From: CALBPI01 sp039027435 | GTDB taxonomy: Bacteria; Pseudomonadota; Gammaproteobacteria; Steroidobacterales; Woeseiaceae | DNA: 64,000 nucleotides | Direction: 5' to 3' | NCBI GenBank assembly: GCA_039027435.1 | Contig: JBCCKF010000010.1 | Span: forward strand, 1-64,000 | Shown: positions 24,735-33,314 of the stretch, one piece after another | How the letters are laid out: each line of letters opens with the position of its first letter | Position numbering within the stretch: position 1 is the first letter of the stretch | Program-made: the position numbers and the translations under genes | The notes under the pieces: generated by a model | Told to the model about the DNA's origin: nothing | Databases searched by the model: none | What the model saw: only the letters and a program-made list of their open reading frames with translations

Positions 24735-26768
24735 ATGACGGCCACAGACGCAAAACCATTTGCCTTGTCATCGGATTATGAGCCCGCTGGAGATCAACCA
24801 ACGGCGATTGCCGGGCTCACCGAGGGTTTGCGTGACGGACTAGCCAAGCAGACGCTGCTGGGTGTCACAGGTAGCGGCAAGACATTTTCGATCGCAAACG
24901 TCATTCAGGCGGTGCAACGCCCAACTATCATTTTGGCGCCCAATAAGACGCTCGCTGCTCAGCTCTACGGAGAAATGCGCGAGTTTTTTCCCGAAAACGC
25001 AGTCGAGTACTTTGTTTCCTATTACGACTACTACCAACCGGAAGCATATGTGCCCGCGTCCGATACGTTTATCGAGAAAGACGCGTCGATAAACCAACAC
25101 ATCGAGCAGATGCGTTTGTCAGCCACCAAAGCGTTGATCGAGCGTCGTGACTCGATCATCGTGGCTACGGTATCTGCGATATACGGGCTTGGCGACCCGG
25201 AGAGCTATTTCTCGATGGTGCTGCACCTTTCTCGAGGCGAGCAGATTGACCAACGCTCGATCCTGCGCCGCTTGGCGGAAATGCAATACAAGCGCAATGA
25301 GATTGAACTGAGTCAGGGGACTTATCGTGTCCGCGGCGAAATCATCGACGTGTTTCCGGCGGAGAGCGAGCGCGACGCCGTTCGTATCGAGTTATTCGAC
25401 GACGAGGTGGAGTCATTGTCGTTCTTCGATCCGCTCACCGGCGAGGTATTGGAATCCGTCCCGAGACTGACGATTTTTCCAAAATCGCATTATGTGACTC
25501 CGCGTGATCGCTTACTGGGTGCACTCGTCCACATCAAGGATGAGTTGCGCGAGAGACTGGCCGTGCTTCGTGATGTCGGGAAGCTGCTCGAAGCGCAAAG
25601 ACTTGAGCAGCGCACGATGTTCGATATCGAGATGATCCAGGAACTTGGCTACTGCAACGGTATCGAGAACTACTCACGCTATCTTTCGGGTCGTGGGCCT
25701 GGCGCACCGCCGCCGTGTCTTTTTGACTATTTGCCTCCGGACGCCTTGTTGGTGGTCGATGAGAGTCACGTGACGGTGCCGCAGCTGGGTGCCATGTATC
25801 GCGGCGATCGTGCACGAAAGGAAACACTCGTTGAGTACGGTTTCCGGTTGCCATCGGCGCTGGATAATCGGCCGCTGCGATTCGATGAATTCGAGGTGCT
25901 CTCGCCACAGACGATCTACGTTTCCGCAACGCCGGGCAAATATGAAAAGGAGCATGGCGACAATACGGTCGAGCAGGTGGTGCGCCCGACAGGGCTTGTT
26001 GATCCGATCGTTGATATCCGTCCGGTCGCCTCTCAGGTGGATGACGTTCTGTCAGAGATCCGCAAGCGGGTGGCGGTAGAGGAGCGGGTTCTGATTACGA
26101 CGCTCACGAAGCGGATGGCCGAGGACCTTACCGACTATCTGCGTGAACACGACGTTGAGGTGCGCTACCTACACTCGGATATCGACACCGTGGAGCGCAC
26201 GGAGATCATCCGGGACCTACGCCTTGGTGAATTCGACGTACTGGTCGGCATTAACCTGCTCCGAGAAGGTCTTGATATGCCCGAAGTTTCGCTTGTGGCC
26301 ATTCTGGATGCTGACAAGGAGGGTTTTCTTCGGTCTGAGGGTTCATTGATCCAGACCATCGGTCGCGCCGCCAGAAATGTGAACGGTACAGCGATCCTGT
26401 ATGCCGATAAGGTTACAGACAGTATGCGACGGGCTTTGGAGGAGACCGAACGGCGCAGATCCAAGCAGCTGGACTTCAACGCAGAGCATGGCATTACGCC
26501 GAAAACCATCCGCAAGTCTGTGGCGGACATCATGGAGGCCGGAAGTATGCGCAAAGCCGGCCGTAAGGGCGGCAAGTCGGGTCGCAAAGGCAAGGATGTT
26601 GAGGTTCCAGCCACACCGGAGCTCACAATGAAGCGCATTCGTCAGCTAGAGCAGAAGATGTTCAAACACGCTCGCGAGCTCGAATTCGAGCAGGCTGCAG
26701 CGGTGCGAGACGAGATAGAGAAGCTCAAGCAGGCTGGGCTGGGATTGACCTCCAGTGGCGTCGCCTGA
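24735..26768 (+). CDS. uvrB: UvrABC system protein B
   Basis: A 677-residue excision-repair helicase. Walker A is LLGVTGSGKTFSIANV near residue 40; the damage-verifying beta-hairpin YYDYYQPEAYVPASDTFIEKDASIN is intact; Walker B/DEAD-like VVDESHVTVPQ, the helicase motif VGINLLREGLDMPEVSLVAILDADKEGFLRS, QTIGRAARN, and a C-terminal UVR domain (RIRQLEQKMFKHARELEFEQAAAVRDEI) that recruits UvrC. Start at ATG 24735. A basic linker (RKAGRKGGKSGRKGKD) precedes the UVR domain. No LexA box was recognised upstream. Confidence 0.98.
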   Translation: MTATDAKPFALSSDYEPAGDQPTAIAGLTEGLRDGLAKQTLLGVTGSGKTFSIANVIQAVQRPTIILAPNKTLAAQLYGEMREFFPENAVEYFVSYYDYYQPEAYVPASDTFIEKDASINQHIEQMRLSATKALIERRDSIIVATVSAIYGLGDPESYFSMVLHLSRGEQIDQRSILRRLAEMQYKRNEIELSQGTYRVRGEIIDVFPAESERDAVRIELFDDEVESLSFFDPLTGEVLESVPRLTIFPKSHYVTPRDRLLGALVHIKDELRERLAVLRDVGKLLEAQRLEQRTMFDIEMIQELGYCNGIENYSRYLSGRGPGAPPPCLFDYLPPDALLVVDESHVTVPQLGAMYRGDRARKETLVEYGFRLPSALDNRPLRFDEFEVLSPQTIYVSATPGKYEKEHGDNTVEQVVRPTGLVDPIVDIRPVASQVDDVLSEIRKRVAVEERVLITTLTKRMAEDLTDYLREHDVEVRYLHSDIDTVERTEIIRDLRLGEFDVLVGINLLREGLDMPEVSLVAILDADKEGFLRSEGSLIQTIGRAARNVNGTAILYADKVTDSMRRALEETERRRSKQLDFNAEHGITPKTIRKSVADIMEAGSMRKAGRKGGKSGRKGKDVEVPATPELTMKRIRQLEQKMFKHARELEFEQAAAVRDEIEKLKQAGLGLTSSGVA

Positions 26769-26786
26769 AACGGGCGCTAAGGGCTT

Positions 26787-26813
26787 GGTCTCTCGATAGA
26801 TTTCCTATAAGCT
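26787..26813 (+). promoter_or_regulatory. Promoter of tRNA-Val
   Basis: TATAAG at 26808-26813 with TTGGTC at 26787-26792, 15 bases apart, followed by the GC-rich CTGCGCG. The tRNA begins 33 bases after the -10. The spacer is short, so the -35 assignment is uncertain. Confidence 0.45.
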
Positions 26814-26846
26814 GCGCGTCCTCGCGAGTCATATCGCGACCGGTTA

Positions 26847-26921
26847 GGGCGATTAGCTCAGGGGTAGAGCGCCACGTTGACATCGTGGAGGTCGGTGGTT
26901 CGAAACCACCATCGCCCACCA
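26847..26921 (+). tRNA. tRNA-Val (GAC)
   Basis: A 75-nt cloverleaf: acceptor GGGCGAT/ATCGCCC, discriminator A, encoded CCA at 26919-26921, anticodon stem CCACG/CGTGG with loop TTGACAT (anticodon GAC), and T-arm GGTGG-TTCGAAA-CCACC. Confidence 0.97.
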
Positions 26922-26981
26922 GCCTCGTTGTTCGGGAAAATTCCTGGCACGAAATTCCTGTGATTTTGCGGACTTGTAGTC

Positions 26982-27011
26982 TTGTCTCAGACTTGGCTGC
27001 AGGCGTACAAT
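26982..27011 (+). promoter_or_regulatory. Candidate promoter of the infC-rpmI-rplT-pheST-ihfA cluster
   Basis: TTGTCT (26982-26987), an 18-base spacer, and TACAAT (27006-27011; five of six matches). A start near 27018 gives an infC leader of about 50 bases. No thrS gene separates this promoter from tRNA-Val. Confidence 0.55.
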
Positions 27012-27053
27012 TACGGGCTGCACGGCAAATGTGTCGTGAGTTTTTGGGTTAGT

Positions 27054-27071
27054 GAGGAGGATCTGCATATC
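27054..27071 (+). promoter_or_regulatory. infC: Strong Shine-Dalgarno in front of an AUC start codon (infC)
   Basis: GAGGAGG at 27054-27060 is followed eight bases later by ATC at 27069-27071 in the infC frame. No ATG, GTG or TTG is correctly placed relative to it. infC starts with AUU in E. coli, which allows IF3 to repress its own translation, so a rare start is expected here. Confidence 0.8.
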
Positions 27072-27587
27072 GCAGCTGCAAAACGGGCCAGGCGCAATGG
27101 GGATATTGTGGCGCCACAGGTCAGGGTCATCCGTCAGGATGGAGAGCAAGCGGGCGTGATGCCCATCGCACAAGCTCTCGAGCTCGCCCGCGAAGAACGA
27201 ATGGATCTGGTTGAGGTTTCGCCAAACGCTGAACCGCCTGTGTGCCGAATCATGGACTACGGCAAGTTCGTGTTCGAGCAAAACAAAAAGAACCAGTCAG
27301 CCCGTCGCAAGCAGAAGCAATCGCAGGTCAAGGAAATCAAGTTTCGGCCCGGCACGGAAGAGGGCGATTATCAGGTCAAACTAAAAAAATTGGTTGCTTT
27401 CCTCGAGAACGGTGACAAGACCAAAGTCACCCTTCGATTCCGTGGTCGGGAGATGGCGCACCAGCAAATCGGTGCTGACCTTCTCAAGCGGGTTAGAGGT
27501 GACTTGGAAGAATTGGGTACGGTTGAGCAGATGCCGCAAATGGAAGGTCGGCAAATGGTCATGGTGATCGCACCTCGCAAGCATTAG
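27069..27587 (+). CDS. infC: Translation initiation factor IF-3
   Basis: Using the ATC start the product has 172 residues, near the 180 of E. coli. The N-domain carries VDLVEVSPNAEPPVCRIMDYGKFVFEQ-type sequence (residue range about 50-80), a basic linker (KKNQSARRKQKQSQVKEIKFRPGT) and the C-domain with KVTLRFRGREMAHQQIG and MVMVIAPRKH. It binds the 30S subunit and proofreads initiator tRNA and start codons. A GTG at 27036 in the same frame has no ribosome-binding site and would add 11 residues unlike the family. The first gene of the cluster in most relatives, thrS, is absent. Confidence 0.95.
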   Translation: MAAAKRARRNGDIVAPQVRVIRQDGEQAGVMPIAQALELAREERMDLVEVSPNAEPPVCRIMDYGKFVFEQNKKNQSARRKQKQSQVKEIKFRPGTEEGDYQVKLKKLVAFLENGDKTKVTLRFRGREMAHQQIGADLLKRVRGDLEELGTVEQMPQMEGRQMVMVIAPRKH

Positions 27588-27714
27588 ATCGGTCGCCCTG
27601 GCGGCCAGATCGATAAAAAGTGCGGACTTCGGTCCGTTGAAACAAGTAGTCGAGATTTCGACTCGCCAGCAACAGCAGATGCTGTGAACTGGCCAGAAAA
27701 AACAGGAGACCATT
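27588..27714 (+). promoter_or_regulatory. Structured rpmI-rplT leader, candidate L20-binding site
   Basis: The 127 bases between infC and rpmI hold at least two clear hairpins: CGGAC-TTCG-GTCCG, a stable UUCG tetraloop, and AGTCGA...TCGACT. A TGGCC-rich start and a CTGGCCAG before the ribosome-binding site may pair over distance. In enterobacteria L20 represses rpmI-rplT by binding a leader pseudoknot; that this leader does the same is inference. Confidence 0.4.
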
Positions 27715-27912
27715 GTGTCTAAGATGAAGACTAACCGAGGCGCGGCAAAGCGCTTCCGTCGGACAGGTAAGGGCGGCTTCAAGCGCGCTCAATCGCACCT
27801 GAATCACATCCTCACCAAGAAGAGCAGCAAGCGCAAACGTCAGCTGGGTAACACCCTGCAGGTCGCCGAAGCGGACGTTAAAGCCGTTCGTCGCATGCTG
27901 CCGTTCAGCTGA
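27715..27912 (+). CDS. rpmI: 50S ribosomal protein L35
   Basis: A 65-residue basic protein reading MSKMKTNRGAAKRFRRTGKG, then FKRAQSHLNHILTKKSSKRKRQL and a C-terminus VRRMLPF, all typical of L35. It starts with GTG, preceded by CAGGAG; the ATG three codons later would also give a functional-looking protein. It lies 17 bases before rplT. Confidence 0.97.
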   Translation: MSKMKTNRGAAKRFRRTGKGGFKRAQSHLNHILTKKSSKRKRQLGNTLQVAEADVKAVRRMLPFS

Positions 27913-27929
27913 GCCGGAGGAGATAACAC

Positions 27930-28289
27930 ATGGCACGAGTTAAACGTGGTGTGGTCGCGCGTGCGCGTCACAAGAAAGTCCTCAGCAAAGCGAAAGGGTA
28001 TTACGGAGCCCGTAGAAAGGTCTTCCGTGTTGCCAAACAGGCCGTTATTAAGGCTGGCCAGTATGCATACCGTGACCGTCGTACGCGCAAGCGCGAGTTT
28101 CGTCGCCTCTGGATTGCTCGAATCAATGCTGCCGCGCGCATCAATGGTCTCTCGTACAGCCGTTTGATGCATGGTTTGAGCAAGGCCGAGATCGAAATCG
28201 ATCGCAAAGTGCTCGCAGACCTGGCGGTGCATCAGCCTGAGTCGTTCGCAGCATTGGCAGAGCAGGCTAAGGCGCAACTTAGCGCCTGA
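27930..28289 (+). CDS. rplT: 50S ribosomal protein L20
   Basis: A 119-residue, very basic protein with the L20 hallmarks MARVKRGVVARARHKKVL, AKGYYGARRKVFRVAKQAVIK, YAYRDRRTRKREFRRLWIARINAAAR and GLSYSRLMHGL. It nucleates 50S assembly on 23S rRNA and in relatives represses its own operon. GGAGGAG precedes the ATG. It lies in the standard order between rpmI and pheS. Confidence 0.98.
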   Translation: MARVKRGVVARARHKKVLSKAKGYYGARRKVFRVAKQAVIKAGQYAYRDRRTRKREFRRLWIARINAAARINGLSYSRLMHGLSKAEIEIDRKVLADLAVHQPESFAALAEQAKAQLSA

Positions 28290-28352
28290 GTCGCCAACGC
28301 GACGGGATATCAGTATCGGGGGCGAGTGTCCCCGGTCAAAAGGGGCGCGACT

Positions 28353-29336
28353 GTGCAGCAGCTCGACGAGATTCTCTCGACAGCGATGGCAGCGGTAGAC
28401 GCTGCCGATTCCACATCGGCACTCGACGCAGCGCGCGTTGAGTATCTTGGCAAGAAGGGGCAGCTCACTGCTTTGCTGAAGCAACTGGGTGGGCTCGATC
28501 CGGCTGAGCGCCCGGCGGCCGGCCAGGCGATTAATGCAGCTAAGGCGTCGGTCTCTCAAGCGATCGAAGCGCGCGGTGCAACGCTCGCCGCGACTGCAAT
28601 GCAATCACGTCTCTCCAGCGAGAAGATCGATGTCACGTTGCCCGGTCGAGCGAGACCCAAGGGTACGCTGCATCCCGTAACGCTCGCGCGCCGGCGCATT
28701 GAGGAGATTTTCCGCGGCGCTGGCTTTGGCGTCCGTCACGGGCCCGAGATTGAGGATGATTTCCACAATTTCACGGCGCTCAATATCCCGGAGAACCATC
28801 CGGCCCGCGCCATGCATGACACGTTCTATTTCGGTGACGGTCGATTGCTGCGCACGCATACTTCGCCGACGCAAATTCGCACGATTGTGAACGAGGGTGT
28901 ACCCATTCGAGTGATTTGCCCCGGTCGAGTCTACCGTTGTGATTCCGATCAGACGCACACTCCCATGTTTGATCAGGTCGAAGGGCTTGTGATCGACAAG
29001 GGCATCAGCTTCGCCAATCTGAAAGCTGTATTGCATGACTTCGTAACCCAGTTTTTCGAACGTGAAGCGACGCTGCGTTTCCGTCCGTCATACTTCCCAT
29101 TCACAGAGCCTTCTGCAGAGGTTGATGTGCTGATGGAGAATGGCACCTGGCTCGAAATTCTGGGCTGCGGGATGGTTCATCCCAATGTGCTAAAGAACGT
29201 GAATGTTGATCCGGCTGAATATGGTGGCTATGCGTTTGGTATCGGTATCGAGCGACTCGCGATGCTGCGGTATGGGATCACCGACCTGCGCACGCTCTTC
29301 GAGAATGACGTGCGTTTTCTGGGACAGTTCTCATGA
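28353..29336 (+). CDS. pheS: Phenylalanyl-tRNA synthetase alpha subunit
   Basis: I use the GTG at 28353, preceded by AAAAGGGG at seven bases; this gives 327 residues, the same as E. coli, whereas the upstream GTG at 28326 adds nine unmatched residues. The N-terminal coiled coil (LDAARVEYLGKKGQLTALLKQLG) binds tRNA. Class II motifs follow: HPARAMHDTFYF, TPMFDQVEGLVIDKGISFANLK, FRPSYFPFTEPSAEVDV and the motif 3 GIGIERLAMLRYGI. It forms an alpha2-beta2 enzyme with PheT, whose ATG overlaps its stop by four bases. Confidence 0.97.
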   Translation: MQQLDEILSTAMAAVDAADSTSALDAARVEYLGKKGQLTALLKQLGGLDPAERPAAGQAINAAKASVSQAIEARGATLAATAMQSRLSSEKIDVTLPGRARPKGTLHPVTLARRRIEEIFRGAGFGVRHGPEIEDDFHNFTALNIPENHPARAMHDTFYFGDGRLLRTHTSPTQIRTIVNEGVPIRVICPGRVYRCDSDQTHTPMFDQVEGLVIDKGISFANLKAVLHDFVTQFFEREATLRFRPSYFPFTEPSAEVDVLMENGTWLEILGCGMVHPNVLKNVNVDPAEYGGYAFGIGIERLAMLRYGITDLRTLFENDVRFLGQFS

Positions 29337-31696
29337 AATTCAGCAAGCGTTGGTTGGAGTCCATCGTTGGGCAAGAGCTTGAGCTGGATTTTCTGCTTGA
29401 GCGCCTCACGCTCGCGGGACTTGAAGTTGACGGCCATGAGCCGCTCGAGTTGGATGCAAAAGTGGTGGTTGCCACTGTGGAGGGTGTTGAGCCGCATCCC
29501 GATGCCGACAAGTTGCGTGTATGCCAGGTCAGCGATGGCACTGATACACACAACATTGTGTGCGGTGCACCTAACGTAAGGCCCGGACTCACTGTGGCGC
29601 TGGCGCAAATCGGCGCACGTCTGCCGGGCGGTCTGAAAATACGTAAATCGAAACTCCGCGGTGTCGAGTCTGCAGGGATGTTGTGCTCGGGGCGCGAACT
29701 AGGTCTCGGCGACGACCACGATGGCATTCTCGAATTGCCGTCCGCGTGGACAGTTGGTGCATCGATCAGCGAGCAGTTTGAAATGCCGGATACGGTCATC
29801 GACGTCGATTTGACTCCTAACCGTGGAGACTGTTTCTCTTTGCTCGGGATCGCTCGTGAAGTTGCGACGTTTGCCGGACACCAACTCGATGCGCCCGCGG
29901 TTGCGACGCCCGAGTCCACCGACGACGAGACTTATCCCGTAGCGATTCATGCAGCAGATGGCGCCCCGGTGTTTTCGAGAACCGTTGTTCGCGGCATCGA
30001 TCCCAATGCGTCATCGCCGACCTGGATGGTGGAGCGGCTGCGCCGCAGTGGCATTCGCAGCATTCACCCGGTAGTCGACATCACGAACTACGTGATGATG
30101 GAACTGGGACAGCCGATGCACGCTTATGACCTCGCCAAGCTTGAGGGCGCGATCCAGGTGCGGCGTGCCACTCAGAATGAGCCTCTGAAGTTGCTGGATG
30201 AGCGCGACATGGAGCTGCCAGCCGATACTCTGGTTATTGCCGATGACTCAGGTGCGATCGGACTTGCGGGCATCATGGGCGGTGACTCTACCGCAGTGAC
30301 ATCGGAAACAACCGACATTCTGTTTGAGGCTGCCTGGTTTACGCCCGCAACCATGGCGGGCGAAGCGCGCAAGTTTGGTCTGCATACCGATGCATCAATG
30401 CGCTTCGAAAGGGGCGTAGACCCGACACAGCAGGCTCGTGCGCAGTATCGCGCATGCGCCTTGCTGCAAGAAATCGCGGGCGGCATCGTGGGCGAGACCG
30501 CAATCGAGATTGCGGAAGCGCATTTGCCGCCACCGAAAACGGTCTCCTTGGATGCGGCGCGTCTCGAACGTATGTTGGGCGTTAAGGTAGCGAACCAAGA
30601 GGTCGACCAGATTTTTGCGAGACTCGGTTTTGCCACAGAATCCAGCGCTGACGGCTGGACAGTAAATCCGCCTGCGTTTCGATTCGATATCGCCATTGAG
30701 GAAGATCTGATCGAGGAAGTCGCCCGTGTCTACGGCTACGATCGTATTCCGTCTATCCGGTCCACCGGCGATACCGTGTTGGCAAAAGCCCCTGAAGCGA
30801 CGGTGTCTGAGGATTGGATGAGAGACCTGCTCTCGGCGCGTGGCTTCAGCGAGATCATCAGCTATAGCTTCGTCGATCCCTCGGTTCATTCCGATATCGA
30901 CCTTGCGCCGCCGGGGCCGTCGCTCCTGAATCCGATCTCCCAGGAGCTGTCAGTCATGCGCGGCAGCTTGTTGCCTGGGTTGCTGAGCACGGCGAACTAC
31001 AACATGGCTCGCCAGCAGTCGTCGGTTCGCCTTTTTGAGGTAGGGCACGTTTTTCGCAAATCCACCGAACCTAATCACATCGGTGTATTCATGGCGGGCG
31101 ATGCTAACCCTGAGCACTGGGCAGAGTCGGCACGCGAGATCGACTTTTTCGATCTGAAGGCAGAACTCGAGGCATTGCTCGACGCGATCGCCCCTGGTCA
31201 GAGGCCTGTGTTCAAACCGTTGACGGAAAGCTCAGCTTTGCATCCCGGACAGGCGGCACAGGTGATGTTGGGAGAGCAAGTCGTCGGTTACATCGGCATG
31301 CTTCACCCAGCGTTGTCCGAGGCACGTTTTGATGGTCGGAACGGCGGTGTTTTCGAGCTCAACATCGACATTGCGGTTCAACGAACGTTGCCATCGGCGG
31401 CGGCGATTTCGAAATTCCCATCGGTGCGTCGAGACCTTGCGCTGCTCGTGGATGAGTCGGTATCGGCAGAGTCATTGCTAGACACCGTGCGCAATTCGGC
31501 AGGCCGCTTGCTACATAATGTTTTTGTCTTCGATATTTATCGAGGCAAAGGTGTAGAAGCGGGGCTAAAAAGCGTCGCTTTAGGCTTGATTTTATTGGAT
31601 TCGTCGAGCACTCTTACTGACGAACAAGCCGCAGATGTAGTCGCTAGAATTACTGGCGAATTACAGGCGGTCCACGGCGCAAAAGTAAGAGAATAA
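29333..31696 (+). CDS. pheT: Phenylalanyl-tRNA synthetase beta subunit
   Basis: A 787-residue protein with an EMAP/OB-like tRNA-binding domain (VVVATVEGVEPHPDADKLRVCQV; LRGVESAGMLCSGRELGLG), B3/B4 editing domain (FSRTVVRGIDPNASSPTWMVERLRRSGIRSIHPVVDITNYVM, and HTDASMRFERGVDP), B5, a catalytic-like core, and a C-terminal FDX-ACB anticodon domain (FPSVRRDLALLVDESV). It edits Tyr-tRNA-Phe and completes the PheRS enzyme. Length agrees with E. coli (795). Only six bases separate it from ihfA. Confidence 0.97.
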   Translation: MKFSKRWLESIVGQELELDFLLERLTLAGLEVDGHEPLELDAKVVVATVEGVEPHPDADKLRVCQVSDGTDTHNIVCGAPNVRPGLTVALAQIGARLPGGLKIRKSKLRGVESAGMLCSGRELGLGDDHDGILELPSAWTVGASISEQFEMPDTVIDVDLTPNRGDCFSLLGIAREVATFAGHQLDAPAVATPESTDDETYPVAIHAADGAPVFSRTVVRGIDPNASSPTWMVERLRRSGIRSIHPVVDITNYVMMELGQPMHAYDLAKLEGAIQVRRATQNEPLKLLDERDMELPADTLVIADDSGAIGLAGIMGGDSTAVTSETTDILFEAAWFTPATMAGEARKFGLHTDASMRFERGVDPTQQARAQYRACALLQEIAGGIVGETAIEIAEAHLPPPKTVSLDAARLERMLGVKVANQEVDQIFARLGFATESSADGWTVNPPAFRFDIAIEEDLIEEVARVYGYDRIPSIRSTGDTVLAKAPEATVSEDWMRDLLSARGFSEIISYSFVDPSVHSDIDLAPPGPSLLNPISQELSVMRGSLLPGLLSTANYNMARQQSSVRLFEVGHVFRKSTEPNHIGVFMAGDANPEHWAESAREIDFFDLKAELEALLDAIAPGQRPVFKPLTESSALHPGQAAQVMLGEQVVGYIGMLHPALSEARFDGRNGGVFELNIDIAVQRTLPSAAAISKFPSVRRDLALLVDESVSAESLLDTVRNSAGRLLHNVFVFDIYRGKGVEAGLKSVALGLILLDSSSTLTDEQAADVVARITGELQAVHGAKVRE

Positions 31697-31702
31697 TACG
31701 CG

Positions 31703-32002
31703 ATGGCACTTACCAAAGCGGATATGGCCGATTCCCTGTTCAATGAGTTGGGGCTGAACAAACGCGAAGCGCGTGAACTCGTCGATATGTTCTTCGAGGA
31801 GGTTCGTGCGTCACTCGCTGTTGGGGAACAGGTCAAGTTGTCAGGGTTCGGCAACTTCGATCTCAGGGACAAGAACGAGCGGCCCGGCAGAAACCCCAAG
31901 ACCGGAGAGGAAATTCCCATTTCCGCTCGCCGGGTGGTGACGTTCCGACCGGGGCAAAAACTCAAAGCCAGAGTGGAAGCGTATGCTGGAACCGGGAAAT
32001 AA
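31703..32002 (+). CDS. ihfA: Integration host factor subunit alpha
   Basis: A 99-residue HU/IHF-fold protein reading MALTKADMADSLFNELGLNKREA and KLSGFGNFDLRDKNERPGRNPKTG, with the intercalating-proline arm, and ISARRVVTFRPGQKLKARV. Its place after pheT marks it as the alpha subunit. The coding sequence overlaps the next gene by 20 bases. Confidence 0.97.
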   Translation: MALTKADMADSLFNELGLNKREARELVDMFFEEVRASLAVGEQVKLSGFGNFDLRDKNERPGRNPKTGEEIPISARRVVTFRPGQKLKARVEAYAGTGK

Positions 32003-32339
32003 CGACGAACTTCCGCCAATTCCCGGCAAGCGTTATTTCACTATTGGTGAGGTAAGCGACCTGTGTGCGGTGAAGCCACATGTACTGCGCTACTGGGAGC
32101 AAGAGTTTCCTCAGCTCAAGCCGGTCAAACGTCGTGGCAACAGACGTTATTACCAACGTCAGGACGTCATTATCATTCGGCAAATTCGTAGCCTGCTGTA
32201 CGAACAGGGGTTTACTATCGGTGGTGCGCGTCAGCGATTGACCGGCGATGAAGCGAAGTCGGATGTCAGTCAGAGTCAGCAATTAATCCGCCAGATGCGG
32301 GTTGAGCTCGACGATATACTGAAGATCCTTCGACGTTAA
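31983..32339 (+). CDS. MerR-family transcriptional regulator
   Basis: The 118-residue protein has an N-terminal winged-helix MerR domain: RYFTIGEVSDLCAVKPHVLRYWEQEFPQLKPVKRRGNRRYYQRQDV, then a second helical part (LLYEQGFTIGGARQRL) and a short dimerisation helix (SQQLIRQMRVELDDILKIL). No cysteine metal site is present. A MerR-type gene after ihfA and before tRNA-Pro is conserved in Pseudomonas and relatives, but its target is not known to me. The overlap with ihfA suggests co-translation. Confidence 0.9.
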   Translation: MLEPGNNDELPPIPGKRYFTIGEVSDLCAVKPHVLRYWEQEFPQLKPVKRRGNRRYYQRQDVIIIRQIRSLLYEQGFTIGGARQRLTGDEAKSDVSQSQQLIRQMRVELDDILKILRR

Positions 32340-32376
32340 ATTTCAATTGCTTACAGCGCAAACTTAAAGTTACGGT

Positions 32377-32453
<77 letters not shown>

Positions 32454-32498
32454 TTTAGGGACAGCAAGTCGCGGCTCGCGCCGCACACGAGGGACAAC

Positions 32499-33314
32499 AT
32501 GCGAACCATCCTGATTCCTGTAGCTGATCGGCCTGAATGCGCCGTCGCACTATCCTGCGCTTTCGACCTTTCAAAGCGCTTGTCATCCAACCTGCTTGGC
32601 TATCATTTACGGCCGCATGTTCGAGAGAAACGCACTGCGGTTGCGGAGAAGCAGATCAAGCTCGCGAGCAAGGACGCGCATTCGCTGTTCAATCGAATGG
32701 CAGAGGCGCATGGGCTGGAGCTAAAGAAGCGCCCAACAGGCGTTAACCCTCATGGGCAGGCCTTGTGGCGCGAGCTGACGGGGAGTCCTGAAAAGTGCTT
32801 TCCGTTTATCGGTCCGATGTCCGACCTCATTGTTGTTTCTCGACCGCGCACTTCGAAGTCAGTCACGGCGAGCAAGTTCATGCATGCCGCACTGATGCAG
32901 ACCGGGACTCCGGTGTTGATGCTGCCTTCGCGGCAACCGAAGACCCTGGGAACTCACGTACTCATCTGCTGGAACCAGTCGGTGGAGGCTGCCGCTGCCG
33001 TCAAGGCGAACCTGCCGCTACTCGCTGCTGCCGGTGCGGTCACGATTATTGCCGCCGGAAACGAGGACGGTGTCGGTGCCAAGAGCACCCACCTACAACA
33101 GTATCTGCGCCACTACGGCATCAAGTCGCAGCGCGTCGCAACGCGCGGTTTGGATGCCGAAAAGGAAATCATGGATACCTACAACGAACATGGGTGCGAC
33201 CTGCTACTGATGGGCGCATACAGCAAGCCTCGTTGGCAGGAACGTGTGTTCGGGGGCGTCACAACGTTCGTCTTGAACAAAACGTCGATCCCCGCGGTGA
33301 TGTTGCACAGATAG
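32499..33314 (+). CDS. Universal stress protein (UspA family)
   Basis: Start at ATG 32499 (MRTILIPVADRPECA), preceded by GAGGGA; a longer frame would run through tRNA-Pro. The 271-residue protein has an N-terminal Usp-like alpha/beta unit and a C-terminal unit ending CDLLLMGAYSKPRWQERVFGGVTTFVLNKTSIPAVMLHR-type sequence, in which the G-x9-G-(S/T) nucleotide loop is only partly conserved (GGVTTFVL). It probably binds a nucleotide or acts as a stress-linked dimer; the substrate is unknown. It is convergent with, and directly abuts, the channel-like gene on the other strand. Confidence 0.82.
   Translation: MRTILIPVADRPECAVALSCAFDLSKRLSSNLLGYHLRPHVREKRTAVAEKQIKLASKDAHSLFNRMAEAHGLELKKRPTGVNPHGQALWRELTGSPEKCFPFIGPMSDLIVVSRPRTSKSVTASKFMHAALMQTGTPVLMLPSRQPKTLGTHVLICWNQSVEAAAAVKANLPLLAAAGAVTIIAAGNEDGVGAKSTHLQQYLRHYGIKSQRVATRGLDAEKEIMDTYNEHGCDLLLMGAYSKPRWQERVFGGVTTFVLNKTSIPAVMLHR

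Noticed and set aside
26982..27068. ATG 26982 as the infC start
   Set aside because: The extra 29 residues do not resemble IF3, overlap the probable promoter and have no ribosome-binding site.
27840..28604. Antisense frame across rplT and pheS
   Set aside because: Covers two conserved genes on the other strand and has no recognisable protein features.
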